DNA of 64,000 nt from Pseudoalteromonas sp. MSK9-3 (GTDB lineage: Bacteria > Pseudomonadota > Gammaproteobacteria > Enterobacterales > Alteromonadaceae): the NCBI RefSeq assembly GCF_003590335.1, contig NZ_MIET01000035.1, forward strand, positions 62,001 to 126,000, written 5' to 3'. Every line of letters begins with the position of its first letter. Position 1 is the stretch's first letter. Shown one piece after another: positions 55,381-64,000 of this stretch. Under the pieces are notes generated by a model. The model was not told where the DNA came from, did no database searches, and worked only from the letters and a program-made list of their open reading frames with translations. The position numbers and the translations under genes were made by a program.

Positions 55381-55928
55381 AAGGGGTTATCTTTAGAGGG
55401 CTTGAGTCGTTAGTCATTGAAAAGTGCGGTATGGCAGCATGGGAAGCGCTACTGGAAAAAAATGCACCTGACGATAGAGTATATATTTCGGCTCAAAGCT
55501 ACCCAGATGAGGAATTAGTGGGGTTGGCGCAAGATGTTGCTGTGGCATTGCAGCTTCCTATGGCTGAGGTATTAAAAGCATTTGGTGAGTACTTATTTGG
55601 TTATTTATTGCAGCGACATCCAACAATTGTTGAGCAGTTTGATGGGTTTATTTCACTCATTATGGGCATTGATTCAGTGATCCACGTGGAAGTTGCCAAG
55701 CTATATCAAGAGCCAAATTTACCAAGAATAAGATGTGAAGTGATAGAGGATGGGTTCATTTTGATGCACTATTATTCGAGCCGAAAACTCTGCTTGTGCG
55801 CAGAAGGGCTTATTTATGGCGCCGCTGCTCATTATAATATGACTGTAACGTTGGATCATGTTGAATGTATGCACAAAGGGGCTGATGAGTGTGCTATTGA
55901 AGTGAGATTCGAACAGGTGGCTGCATGA
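55377..55928 (+). CDS. hnoX: H-NOX haem nitric-oxide sensor
   Basis: This 183-residue cytosolic haem protein binds NO at picomolar to nanomolar levels in homologues. MKGVIFRGLESLVIE is the typical N-terminus. The proximal haem ligand is His103 (SVIHVEVAKLY), with P115 in NLPR. The haem-propionate motif Y-x-S-x-R is HYYSSR (Tyr132, Ser134, Arg136). A zinc site is complete: Cys139, His161, Cys164 and Cys172, as reported for Shewanella H-NOX. ATG 55377 overlaps the preceding stop. The downstream kinase overlaps it by 4 bases (ATGA), so H-NOX and kinase are coupled, as in all known hnoX-hnoK pairs. Confidence 0.93.
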   Translation: MKGVIFRGLESLVIEKCGMAAWEALLEKNAPDDRVYISAQSYPDEELVGLAQDVAVALQLPMAEVLKAFGEYLFGYLLQRHPTIVEQFDGFISLIMGIDSVIHVEVAKLYQEPNLPRIRCEVIEDGFILMHYYSSRKLCLCAEGLIYGAAAHYNMTVTLDHVECMHKGADECAIEVRFEQVAA

Positions 55929-56902
55929 GTAACGTAGACCACAACTATGAAAAAGCCTATTTGAGAGAAAAAGCGGCAAGAGACGAACTCGAGCGCTTAC
56001 TTGAAGATAAAACACGGGCATTATTTAATGCAAACCAAGCATTAGAAGAAAAGATTGAGCTATTACAAAATCAGCAAGCAGTATTAATGCAAACAGAGAA
56101 AATGGCGACGCTGGGTACTTTATCGGCAGGCGTGGCTCATGAGATCAATAACCCGCTGGCTTACGTGACCAGTAACTTAGAAAGTATTAGCTACTTAAAA
56201 CCCACTTTAGTGACTCTATTACAGTTAGCACAAAAACAAATGTCACAGTCAATAACAGAACAAGAGGTGGTAGAGACTATCACCAAGCTTGATAGTGCGC
56301 TGAGCTTAGAGTTTATTTTAGAAGATTTAGATGAGTTATTAGATGATACCCATGAAGGGCTTAAAAGAATAAGTGCGATTGTGACTAATTTACTGAGTTT
56401 TGCACGACCAAAAAACAACCTAATGGCGATGTCGGATGTGACGGAGTCTCTGGACGGTGCGATAAAGCTACTAACTAATCAATTAAAAAATAGTAAAGTA
56501 GAGTGTATTAAAGAAGGATTACCGCTCACATATTGTAACTTATCTGCGATTAATCAGGTATTTGTTAACCTATTACTCAATGCGAAGTATGCGTGTGATT
56601 TAATGACAGAGCAGTATCCACACATAATTGTTAAGCTCTTTGCCGACACTGAACACATATACATTGAAATAGTAGATAATGGCTATGGTATGAATGATGA
56701 AACCATGAATAGAATTTTTGAACCTTTCTATACCACTAAACCTGTAGGGCAAGGTACCGGGATGGGAATGGCAATCGTTTACAGCATAATAAAAGAGCAT
56801 AAAGGGGATATATATATTGAAAGTAGCATACAGCAAGGCTCACTGATCCGCTGTAGCCTGCCTATCTTGCCAGAGCCTGACTCTGACCTTGAGAAAGGCT
56901 AA
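55925..56902 (+). CDS. hnoK: H-NOX-associated soluble histidine kinase
   Basis: The product is 325 residues, without transmembrane segments. The N-terminal coiled coil (about 5-55) is followed by HisKA: LGTLSAGVAHEINNPLAYVTSNL with the phosphorylated His in AHEINNP. HATPase_c has NQVFVNLLLNAKYAC (N box), VDNGYGMND (G1), FEPFYTTKPVGQGTGMGMAIVY. In characterised systems NO-bound H-NOX inhibits autophosphorylation of this kinase and so alters phosphotransfer to its regulators. Candidate targets here are the REC-HDOD protein and the divergent HnoD-like regulator. Confidence 0.93.
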   Translation: MSNVDHNYEKAYLREKAARDELERLLEDKTRALFNANQALEEKIELLQNQQAVLMQTEKMATLGTLSAGVAHEINNPLAYVTSNLESISYLKPTLVTLLQLAQKQMSQSITEQEVVETITKLDSALSLEFILEDLDELLDDTHEGLKRISAIVTNLLSFARPKNNLMAMSDVTESLDGAIKLLTNQLKNSKVECIKEGLPLTYCNLSAINQVFVNLLLNAKYACDLMTEQYPHIIVKLFADTEHIYIEIVDNGYGMNDETMNRIFEPFYTTKPVGQGTGMGMAIVYSIIKEHKGDIYIESSIQQGSLIRCSLPILPEPDSDLEKG

Positions 56903-57591
56903 GCGGTCCGTTACAAAAGCGGAACGTTTAACCGAAGGCCAACACATTCTCCTACCTCTCTGACTTGCGTATTAATAATTAATTATTCAGCGCGAGGCTT
57001 TATCGCTTTATCAACCCGCCTACTTTTATAACATATCATCAGAATCTTTCTAATTGCCCGTCCTCGTTACTAATTAGTAATGCAATCGAGACGCTATTTT
57101 CCAGTGAAAACACTGCATAAAGAATATTTTATTTCAAAATCACTAAGTTATAACTCTAATTGTCACAGTAGAATTACCTGTTTAGTTATCCAGAATCAAA
57201 TTTTTGGTAAATATTATGGGTATTTTTATAACTTTAGGGTATATGATATTTCTTTTGGTTATTTTTGTTGAGGTTTTATATTCATTAGTTAATTTAATCC
57301 GAAAGTGTTTCTATTAGTAATGAATTCAATATACCTACTTCCAAGTTTATGTTTTTAATAATTTAATTAATAACTATTAGTAAACATAAAGATGAGTCAA
57401 ATTCATATCAATATAGATTCTCAGCGACTGAATATTACTCATTCAATAATAGTGAAAATACGACATTATCATTACGTTTTGCTTGTTGGGTGGTTAAAAA
57501 ACGAACTGTGGTGCATTGACGGGTTGGAACTATGTGTTACTTTTAATGTTAATTTGTTAAACAAAAGTTACATGTAAAGGTTGGAGAAATC
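56903..57591. other. Long AT-rich intergenic region upstream of chiC
   Basis: There are 689 bases without a supported gene. Two small plus-strand frames (57080-57271, 57392-57577) lack ribosome binding sites and have odd, Tyr/Asn/Ile-rich products, so they are rejected. The region presumably contains the regulated chiC promoter and a long leader. A purine-rich GGTTGGAGAAATC is the ribosome binding region of chiC. Confidence 0.6.
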
Positions 57592-60500
57592 ATGAGAACT
57601 CAAAAAATGTTCAAGTCGGCACTGAAGTACAGTGCTATTTCATTGGGGTTATTTACTGGCTTAAGCAACGCGTCAAATTTACCTTATGACTGTACAGGCG
57701 TACCTGTATGGAAGGAAAATACTGCTTACGTTAAGGGCGAGGTTGTACAAAGAGCCGAAGCAGCTTATGAATCACAGTGGTGGAATAAAGTAGACCCTGT
57801 GACCCATTCAAAATCATGGCAAGAATGGATTAAATTGGGCGTTTGTGACAGCGTTGTCACTAATGCGCCGCCAGTTGTTTCTGGGTTGACGCCCGCGTCA
57901 GGTACTGAATTTAACGTTAATGACAGCGTTGCCATTAGTGTTAATGCAACAGATGCAGATGGTACTGTTGCTAAAGTCGATTTTTATGTTGATGACGTTC
58001 TCATCGCCACCGATACACAAGCATCAGCAGATATGTTTGATGGAACGTGGGCTGCGCAAGAGGGGTCACATGTTATTTCAGTGAAAGCCACTGATGACAA
58101 GGGTGCGGTGTCAACGATGTTGAGCAATCAAGTGATTGTTAAGCAAGTGGTTGATCCTGTGAACAAAGCACCTGTAGCAGCGTTAGAGTTAGTCAGTCTA
58201 CCCGCTGAATTGGTGGTCGGTTCAAGCGTTGAGTTTAACTTGTCTGGTAGTGATAGTGATGGGCAAGTAACAGCGCTAAGCTTTGCCGTTGATGGTGTTG
58301 AAGTTGCATCAAGCAATGGGTCTGCAACTGCGTATACATGGCAAGCTGCTCAATTAGGCGCTGTAACATTTACGTTAACGGTAACCGATGATAAGGGCGC
58401 TACTGGGGAGATAAGTAAAACGCTAACCGTGATTGAAGCGGGTCAAGGAAACAACCGCGATGCCTGTCAACCAGCCGGTCTTTATCAAACGCCGGGTGTG
58501 AACACACCTTACTGTACAATTTATGATGAAAACGGCCGTGAGGTTATGGGAGCTGATCATCCACGCAGGGTGATAGGTTACTTCACTAGTTGGAGAAATG
58601 GTGCTAATGGTCAGCCTAGCTACCTAGTGAATGATATTCCTTGGGATAAAATCACACACATTAACTATGCTTTTGCGCATGTTGATGCAGCAAACAAAGT
58701 ATCAATTGGCGACCCTAATGCGCCAGGCAACCCGGCAACTAACATGGAGTGGCCAGGCGTCGCTGGTGCGGAACTGGATCCAAGCTTACCGTACAAAGGC
58801 CACTTTAACCTGTTGAACAAATACAAAAAACAGCACCCAGATGTTAAAACCTTGATCTCCGTTGGTGGGTGGGCTGAAACAGGTGGTTTCTTTGGCGGTG
58901 ATGGTAAACGCGTTAAAAGTGGTGGTTTCTACACAATGACGACCAATGCTGATGGCTCTGTGAATCACGCTGGTATTGAAGCATTTGCACAAAGCTCTGT
59001 TGATTTCATTAAGAAATATGGATTTGATGGTGTTGATGTCGATTACGAATACCCATCATCAATGAAAGACTCAGGCCACCCTGATGATTTCCCTATTTCA
59101 AATGCACGTCGTGCTGGTTTGAACGCATCATACCAAGTACTAATGAAGCGTTTACGTGAAGTACTCGATAAAGCGGGTGAGGCTGACGGTAAGCATTACA
59201 TGTTAACAATTGCGTCCCCGTCATCAGGTTATTTACTGCGCGGTATGGAAACTTTCCAAGTAACGAAGTACCTAGATTACGTGAATATTATGTCTTATGA
59301 CTTACACGGTGCTTGGAACTCTCATGTTGGTCATAATGCGGCGTTGTATGATACTGGATTAGATTCAGAGCTAAAACAATGGAATGTATACGGCACCAAA
59401 GAATTTGAAGGCATAGGTTACTTAAACACTGATTGGGCTGTACGTTACTTCAGAGGCGCAATATCAGCAGGGCGTATTAATATTGGGCTTCCATATTACA
59501 CACGTGGTTTCCAAAATGTACAAGGTGGTACAAATGGTTTATGGGGCCAAGCAGCGCTTGCAAATCAAGCTGACTGTGCACCAGGTACGGGTGTAGGTGA
59601 GAAGAACAAATGTGGTGATGGCGCTGTTGGTATTGATAACTTGTGGCATGACAAAAATGATAATGGCTATGAAGTACCTGCGGGTTCAAACCCATTGTGG
59701 CATGCCAAAAACTTAGAGAATGGGATCACGCCAAGCTATTTAGGTATTTACGGTTTAACACCAGATACTGATCCAACAGATGTACTAACGGGCACCTATA
59801 CGCGTCATTATGACTCTGTCGCCGTTGCACCATGGCTTTGGAACGCGCAAAAGAATGTGTTCATTTCTATTGAAGATGAAGAGTCAATGGGTACCAAGGT
59901 TGATTACGTCATCAACAATGGTCTAGGTGGGATCATGTTCTGGGAGCTTGCTGGCGATTATGATTACGATGCCGCGAAGGGTGAGTACTTCATGGGGTCT
60001 AGCATGACATCATTGGCTTATAACAAGTTCAATCAAAGTGGTGTTGCATATGATGTCCATAACGGAGATCCGACATTTGCGGTACCGGCTGAATCTGTCG
60101 ACGTGACGTTTACAGCAAAAGACTTCCCAACAGGCGATGATAACTACCCGATAGCACCAACATTTGTATTTACCAATAACTCAGATATTGATTTAAGCGG
60201 TGCGAAGATTTCGTTCGATGTGCCGGTATCAACCTCTGCGATTTTTAAATCTAACTGGAATGCCCAAGAAAAGCTGAAAATGGCAGTTGATGTTAACGGG
60301 TCAAACGCAGCGGGTAATAACATTGGCGGATTTGAAAATGAATTCCACCGCTTCTCAATCACATTAGTAAATGAGTGGGGAAGTGTGCCTAAATCGTTAG
60401 CTCCGGGTGAAAGTGTTAATGCTCAGGTCATGTACTACAACCCAATCACAGGCCCAGCTAACTTTGTCGCGGAAAAAGACGGGAAGCGCTATGCGTTTAA

Positions 60501-60735
60501 GTTCGAATATCCGAAGCTCCCAGCTGCAAAGCCTGGTAATGGCAATGGTGGCCCTGTAACGAGCTGTGAAGGTGTACCAATTGCTGATATTTCAGTATAT
60601 CCGGCATTTCCGCAGTCCACACATGCAGCCGCAGGGGATTTGATAATCCAAGGCACAAAGGTTTATAAGGCCAAATGGTGGTCAAATAAAGCACCTGAAT
60701 CAAGCGGTGATTATACGAAAGTCTGTAATTTATAA
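57592..60735 (+). CDS. chiC: Secreted multidomain GH18 chitinase ChiC
   Basis: This 1047-residue exported endo- or processive chitinase has a signal peptide (about 1-27, ending SNA). A first CBM5/12-like chitin-binding module follows (about 30-85, PVWKENTAYVKGEVV...SQWWNK). Two Ig/PKD-like domains come next (about 98-185 and 195-280). The GH18 barrel (about 310-820) has SVGGWAETGGF and GFDGVDVDYEYP, the DxxDxDxE motif with acid Glu486, then MSYDLHGAW. A beta-rich CBM2-like or ChiC C-terminal domain spans about 830-985. A second AKWW module (about 1000-1047) ends the protein. The order matches chitin clusters of Pseudoalteromonas. It is first in the chiC-LPMO-chiA run. Confidence 0.94.
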   Translation: MRTQKMFKSALKYSAISLGLFTGLSNASNLPYDCTGVPVWKENTAYVKGEVVQRAEAAYESQWWNKVDPVTHSKSWQEWIKLGVCDSVVTNAPPVVSGLTPASGTEFNVNDSVAISVNATDADGTVAKVDFYVDDVLIATDTQASADMFDGTWAAQEGSHVISVKATDDKGAVSTMLSNQVIVKQVVDPVNKAPVAALELVSLPAELVVGSSVEFNLSGSDSDGQVTALSFAVDGVEVASSNGSATAYTWQAAQLGAVTFTLTVTDDKGATGEISKTLTVIEAGQGNNRDACQPAGLYQTPGVNTPYCTIYDENGREVMGADHPRRVIGYFTSWRNGANGQPSYLVNDIPWDKITHINYAFAHVDAANKVSIGDPNAPGNPATNMEWPGVAGAELDPSLPYKGHFNLLNKYKKQHPDVKTLISVGGWAETGGFFGGDGKRVKSGGFYTMTTNADGSVNHAGIEAFAQSSVDFIKKYGFDGVDVDYEYPSSMKDSGHPDDFPISNARRAGLNASYQVLMKRLREVLDKAGEADGKHYMLTIASPSSGYLLRGMETFQVTKYLDYVNIMSYDLHGAWNSHVGHNAALYDTGLDSELKQWNVYGTKEFEGIGYLNTDWAVRYFRGAISAGRINIGLPYYTRGFQNVQGGTNGLWGQAALANQADCAPGTGVGEKNKCGDGAVGIDNLWHDKNDNGYEVPAGSNPLWHAKNLENGITPSYLGIYGLTPDTDPTDVLTGTYTRHYDSVAVAPWLWNAQKNVFISIEDEESMGTKVDYVINNGLGGIMFWELAGDYDYDAAKGEYFMGSSMTSLAYNKFNQSGVAYDVHNGDPTFAVPAESVDVTFTAKDFPTGDDNYPIAPTFVFTNNSDIDLSGAKISFDVPVSTSAIFKSNWNAQEKLKMAVDVNGSNAAGNNIGGFENEFHRFSITLVNEWGSVPKSLAPGESVNAQVMYYNPITGPANFVAEKDGKRYAFKFEYPKLPAAKPGNGNGGPVTSCEGVPIADISVYPAFPQSTHAAAGDLIIQGTKVYKAKWWSNKAPESSGDYTKVCNL

Positions 60736-60746
60736 GCTTCAACTAT

Positions 60747-60771
60747 TATAGGGCAGCCTTGCTGCCCTATA
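60747..60771 (+). promoter_or_regulatory. Intercistronic hairpin chiC / LPMO
   Basis: A perfect 11-bp stem TATAGGGCAGC / GCTGCCCTATA has a 3-nt loop, immediately followed by the AAAAAGG ribosome binding region of the LPMO gene. There is no T-run, so it is not a simple terminator. It may protect the 3' end of the chiC message or mark a processing point, setting different levels of the two proteins. Confidence 0.6.
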
Positions 60772-60784
60772 AAAAGGAATGATT

Positions 60785-62221
60785 ATGAACAAGCGAGATA
60801 AAAGAATATCACAAACGGGTATTGGTCTTGGCGCAATTGCGCTGAGTGTGTTAAGTCAAACCGCGATGGCACATGGTTTTATGGAGTTCCCAAAAGCAAG
60901 GCAAGCGATTTGTCAGGCGCAAGGGGGGTATTGGTGGCCTGATGATGGCTCAAACATTCCAAATTTAGCGTGTCGCGCAGCATTTTTAGAGTCTGGACAT
61001 GTGCAGTTTATTCAGGAGCATGAATTTGCAGCGAATACATCGGATTATAATAACCAAGCTGCGGTAGAAAAGAATATTCCAAATGGCACTTTGTGTGCGG
61101 CTGGTTCTAATGAAAAGCGCGGGATGAATTTGCCTTCTGAACACTGGCAAAGAACAGACGTGACGCCAAATGCGCAAAATGAATTAGCAATAAGGTTTAG
61201 AGCAACAACCCCTCATAATCCGAGTTTTTGGAAGTTTTACATCAGCAAACCAACGTTTAATTCTGATGTGGATACGTTGGGCTGGCAGGATGTTGAGTTA
61301 GTGACCGAAGTTGGCAATGTAGACTTTGTAAAGGACCCTGATGGAAAACGCTTTTACGAAATGAAAGTGTCTATTCCTCAAGACCGTGTTGGTGATGCAA
61401 TTTTATATACTCGCTGGCAGCGAAATGATGTAGTCGGTGAAGGGTTTTACAACTGTAGTGATATAACGATTGTTAGAGACTCAGGTCCTGTCACGTGGAC
61501 AAGCGCAGGGTATTACATTAAACAGGGTCAAAATGCGAAAGCCACAGATACGGTTTGGACGCGTATTTTTGATGGTACCGGTAAAGAACTTGTCAGTAAA
61601 TCGATAAAAATCACGGCTCAGAATGAGTCGTCGTGGCAACAGCTATTGGCGGATTCGCTGAATTTGGACCATGCGAACACAGTGCAAGTTGGTGTACGTC
61701 AAGCCAGCGGTGACATCGTTTTTGATGGGCAGAACTTGTTATCAAATGAAGTGTTTGTTAGCGATGCCAATTATACCTATAACCTGACGATTCAAGTTCA
61801 AGCGCCCAATACGGCACCAAAAATTCACAAGCCAGACCCTTTTATATTAGATGAAAGTACCACGGCTAAATTACATGTACATGCTTTTGATGATGAGCAA
61901 CAGGCTTTGACCTATCAATGGCAAGTTCCCAGCCCTCTGACGTTTTCAGGCTCTGGTGCCACGATTGACGTGGTAGCCCCTGCAGTTGAAAGCGATACGA
62001 ATTATACAATCACAGTCAGTGTGTCTGATGGAGAGCTAAGCACCTCAGCAGATGTACCTGTTACGGTTAAAAATATTAGTGCACCACAATTTCCAGCATG
62101 GAGTAGCAATAAGACATATGTCGCTGGTGACAAAGTTAGCCATAACAATATGAATTATCAGGCAAAGTGGTGGAATGTAGGCGAGGAGCCCGGTTCCGCA
62201 CAAGTTTGGAAAAAACTATAG
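60785..62221 (+). CDS. AA10 lytic polysaccharide monooxygenase (GbpA-like chitin LPMO)
   Basis: This 478-residue exported copper enzyme cleaves crystalline chitin oxidatively. The signal peptide ends TAMA before HGF, so His30 becomes the N-terminal His of the copper brace. The second brace residue is His144 (TTPHNPSFWKFY). The AA10 domain spans about 30-230. It is followed by a GbpA-type domain (about 240-330), an Ig-like domain (about 340-430) and a C-terminal CBM5/12-like module (about 435-478, SSNKTYVAGDKVSHNNMNYQ then AKWW). ATG 60785 has AAGGA 7 bases upstream. It lies 49 bases after chiC and 118 before chiA, most likely one regulon for synergistic chitin breakdown. Confidence 0.94.
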   Translation: MNKRDKRISQTGIGLGAIALSVLSQTAMAHGFMEFPKARQAICQAQGGYWWPDDGSNIPNLACRAAFLESGHVQFIQEHEFAANTSDYNNQAAVEKNIPNGTLCAAGSNEKRGMNLPSEHWQRTDVTPNAQNELAIRFRATTPHNPSFWKFYISKPTFNSDVDTLGWQDVELVTEVGNVDFVKDPDGKRFYEMKVSIPQDRVGDAILYTRWQRNDVVGEGFYNCSDITIVRDSGPVTWTSAGYYIKQGQNAKATDTVWTRIFDGTGKELVSKSIKITAQNESSWQQLLADSLNLDHANTVQVGVRQASGDIVFDGQNLLSNEVFVSDANYTYNLTIQVQAPNTAPKIHKPDPFILDESTTAKLHVHAFDDEQQALTYQWQVPSPLTFSGSGATIDVVAPAVESDTNYTITVSVSDGELSTSADVPVTVKNISAPQFPAWSSNKTYVAGDKVSHNNMNYQAKWWNVGEEPGSAQVWKKL

Positions 62222-62292
62222 TTTTTTTAACGAATAATTGTCGGCAAAAACAAAAGCGTAATTCGATTTAATTTAGTAGTACAACAACAATC

Positions 62293-62312
62293 ATCCATCC
62301 TATTGGTTGGAT
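62293..62312 (+). other. Small hairpin between LPMO and chiA
   Basis: ATCCATCC / GGTTGGAT with a 4-nt loop and one mismatch lies 28 bases before the chiA ATG. It is another intercistronic structure without T-run, weaker than the one upstream of the LPMO. Confidence 0.4.
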
Positions 62313-62339
62313 ACAACATGTAAAGAAGGTTGAAAAGTA

Positions 62340-64000
62340 ATGAAACTAAAGCAATTAACGGCCCTAGTTGGTCTCGCGTTGGCTTCAGGTGCAGTAATGG
62401 CAGCGCCATCTACACCAAGCCTCGATTGGAAACCACAGCAGTATTCATTCGTTGAAGTTAACTTAGACGGCAATGGGTCTTATAAGGATATTGTTACGGC
62501 AAAAGATGTTGTTACTGTTGAACTCAAGTGGAATGCTTGGAGTGGCGCAGGCGGCGATGGCTATAAAGTTTACTTTGATGACATGTTAGTAAACGAAGGG
62601 ACTCTTCCTGCAGGGACCAAAAGTGGAGTCGTGACTTTTCCATATACAAAGTCAGGTCGTCACAACGTTTATTTAGAATTATGTGAAGGTACAACGTGTG
62701 CGAGAAGTGCCGGTAAGCCAATAGTAATTGCAGATACAGACGGCGGCCACTTAGCGCCACTACCTATGAATGTAGATCCTAACAACAAAAACTATGGTAC
62801 TAAGCCTGGTATGGTAACAGGTACTTATTTTGTTGAGTGGGGGATCTACGGACGTGACTTCGATGTTACACAAGTGCCAGCACAAAACTTATCGCATATT
62901 CTTTATGGGTTCATTCCAATCTGTGGTGCGAACGAATCATTAAAAGAAATTGAGAACGGTAATAGCTGGCGTGCATTACAAAAAGCATGTGGCGGCTCAG
63001 CAGATTATGAAGTGGTTATTCACGACCCTTGGGCAGCTGTGCAAAAAGCGTTACCTGGTGTCGACTCAAAAGACCCAATTCGCGGAACGTATTCACAGTT
63101 AATGGCTTTGAAACAACGTTATCCTGATTTGAAAATATTGCCGTCTGTAGGTGGTTGGACGCTATCAGACCCATTCCATGGTTTCACAGAAAAAGCCAAT
63201 CGTGACACGTTTGTGGCATCGATGAAGAAATTCTTAAAAACATGGAAATTCTATGATGGTGTAGACATTGACTGGGAATACCCAGGTGGTGGTGGTCCAA
63301 ATCCAAACCTTGGTGATACGGTTAAAGATGGCCCTGCTTATATCGCGTTGATGCAAGAGTTACGTGCAATGCTTGATAGCTTGGAAGCTGAAACAGGCCG
63401 CAAATATGAGTTAACATCAGCGATTGGTTCTGGTTACGATAAAATTCAAGACGTAGATTATCAAGCTGCATCGCAGTATATGGATTATATCTTCGCTATG
63501 ACGTATGACTTTTACGGTGGTTGGAATAATGTAACAGGTCATCAGACTGGACTTTACTGTGGTTCTCATTTGAGCACAGACGAATGTAATGGTACTGGTC
63601 TAGATGATAACGGCGAGCCACGTAAGGGCCCTGCATATACCACTGATAACGCGGTTCAGTTGTTACTTCAACAAGGTGTTAATTCTAAGAAAATCGTCGT
63701 TGGTGCGGCAATGTATGGTCGTGGTTGGGAAGGGGTATTTGATGCAAATACGACTATTTCAGGTAACCCAATGACAGCACCGGGTAACGGTAAATTTACA
63801 GGTTCAAAAGCGCAAGGCGTTTGGGAAGCTGGCATCATGGATTATAAAGGCGTTGTTGCTAACCTAATTGGTGCAAGTGGCACAGGTATTAACGGATATG
63901 AAGTAGGTTATGATGACCAAGCTGAGGGTGCATATGCATGGAACCGCAGCAATGGTAAATTATTGACATTTGATACACCTCGTTCAGTGAAAGCTAAAGG
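62340..64000 (+). CDS. chiA: Secreted GH18 chitinase ChiA (3' end outside window)
   Basis: The frame runs from ATG 62340 to the window edge: 553 complete codons, still open. The signal peptide is MKLKQLTALVGLALASGAVMA. Residues about 25-140 form the FnIII-like N-terminal domain of Serratia ChiA (SLDWKPQQYSFVEV..., WNAWSGAGGDGYKVYFDD). The GH18 barrel follows: GTYFVEWGIYGRDF, LPSVGGWTLSDPF and YDGVDIDWEYP with acid Glu313, almost collinear with Glu315 of Serratia ChiA; then AMTYDFYGGWNN. ChiA of this type is processive from the reducing end. A C-terminal chitin-binding module may follow outside the window. Confidence 0.93.
   Translation, partial: MKLKQLTALVGLALASGAVMAAPSTPSLDWKPQQYSFVEVNLDGNGSYKDIVTAKDVVTVELKWNAWSGAGGDGYKVYFDDMLVNEGTLPAGTKSGVVTFPYTKSGRHNVYLELCEGTTCARSAGKPIVIADTDGGHLAPLPMNVDPNNKNYGTKPGMVTGTYFVEWGIYGRDFDVTQVPAQNLSHILYGFIPICGANESLKEIENGNSWRALQKACGGSADYEVVIHDPWAAVQKALPGVDSKDPIRGTYSQLMALKQRYPDLKILPSVGGWTLSDPFHGFTEKANRDTFVASMKKFLKTWKFYDGVDIDWEYPGGGGPNPNLGDTVKDGPAYIALMQELRAMLDSLEAETGRKYELTSAIGSGYDKIQDVDYQAASQYMDYIFAMTYDFYGGWNNVTGHQTGLYCGSHLSTDECNGTGLDDNGEPRKGPAYTTDNAVQLLLQQGVNSKKIVVGAAMYGRGWEGVFDANTTISGNPMTAPGNGKFTGSKAQGVWEAGIMDYKGVVANLIGASGTGINGYEVGYDDQAEGAYAWNRSNGKLLTFDTPRSVKAK

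Noticed and set aside
57080..57577. Two short plus-strand frames upstream of chiC
   Set aside because: No ribosome binding site, extreme Tyr/Ile/Asn-rich composition and strongly AT-rich DNA indicate chance frames.
1..64000. tRNA or rRNA genes
   Set aside because: No stretch read as a tRNA cloverleaf with CCA end or a conserved rRNA segment in my reading; a tRNAscan run would be decisive.

Overview
The window is a chromosomal segment of a marine gammaproteobacterium, most probably a Pseudoalteromonas. Four things point there: an AHA-type chloride-dependent alpha-amylase with the C-terminal secretion domain known from Pseudoalteromonas haloplanktis; a chiC / AA10 LPMO / chiA chitin cluster; a DUF2999 protein; and an AT-rich genome dense in exported enzymes, c-di-GMP proteins and sensors. 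The assignment is by recall of protein families, not by a search. I saw no tRNA, rRNA, prophage or CRISPR array.

Layout. 1-5 kb: end of a TPR gene, ferredoxin-NADP reductase, small exported or unknown proteins, a periplasmic SBP_bac_3 protein and a histone-deacetylase-family hydrolase. 5-7.5 kb: a gene-poor stretch with a 195-bp miniature inverted-repeat element, then a cupin-SDR operon divergent from an HxlR regulator. 7.6-13.7 kb: secreted alpha-amylase, TPR protein, GNAT acetyltransferase, S41 peptidase, LysE exporter and DUF2999. 14-26 kb: an IS4-family insertion sequence, a 2943-residue tandem Ig/cadherin-like surface protein and a lipoprotein. 26-33 kb: metabolic and transport genes (GNAT, DUF417 membrane protein, AGCS symporter, DJ-1/PfpI protein, VOC protein, GST, threonine aldolase) and a second copy of the 195-bp element. 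33-41 kb: secreted M6 metalloprotease, prolyl oligopeptidase lipoprotein, exported nucleotide pyrophosphatase-type hydrolase and a 59-residue membrane protein. 41-57 kb: a signalling region beginning with a different miniature element, then a CACHE-GGDEF diguanylate cyclase, YfcC-type carrier, GAF-PAS-GGDEF-EAL protein, NarL/DesK-like two-component system, ferrochelatase, PAS chemoreceptor and a nitric-oxide sensing module. 57.6-64 kb: the chitin cluster, with chiA cut by the window end.

How the genes work together. The most coherent systems are two. The NO module has a degenerate HD-GYP response regulator divergent from a translationally coupled trio: REC-HDOD regulator, H-NOX haem sensor and histidine kinase. 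The chitin module has two GH18 enzymes and one LPMO, all exported; the ChiC and LPMO carry AKWW-type chitin-binding modules. Secreted amylase, peptidases, phosphodiesterase and the giant surface protein fit a particle-degrading lifestyle. Two unrelated families of short non-autonomous inverted-repeat elements, a 19-bp tandem duplication that rewrites a symporter C-terminus, and a 15-bp tandem repeat of a stop-codon context show recent small-scale rearrangement.
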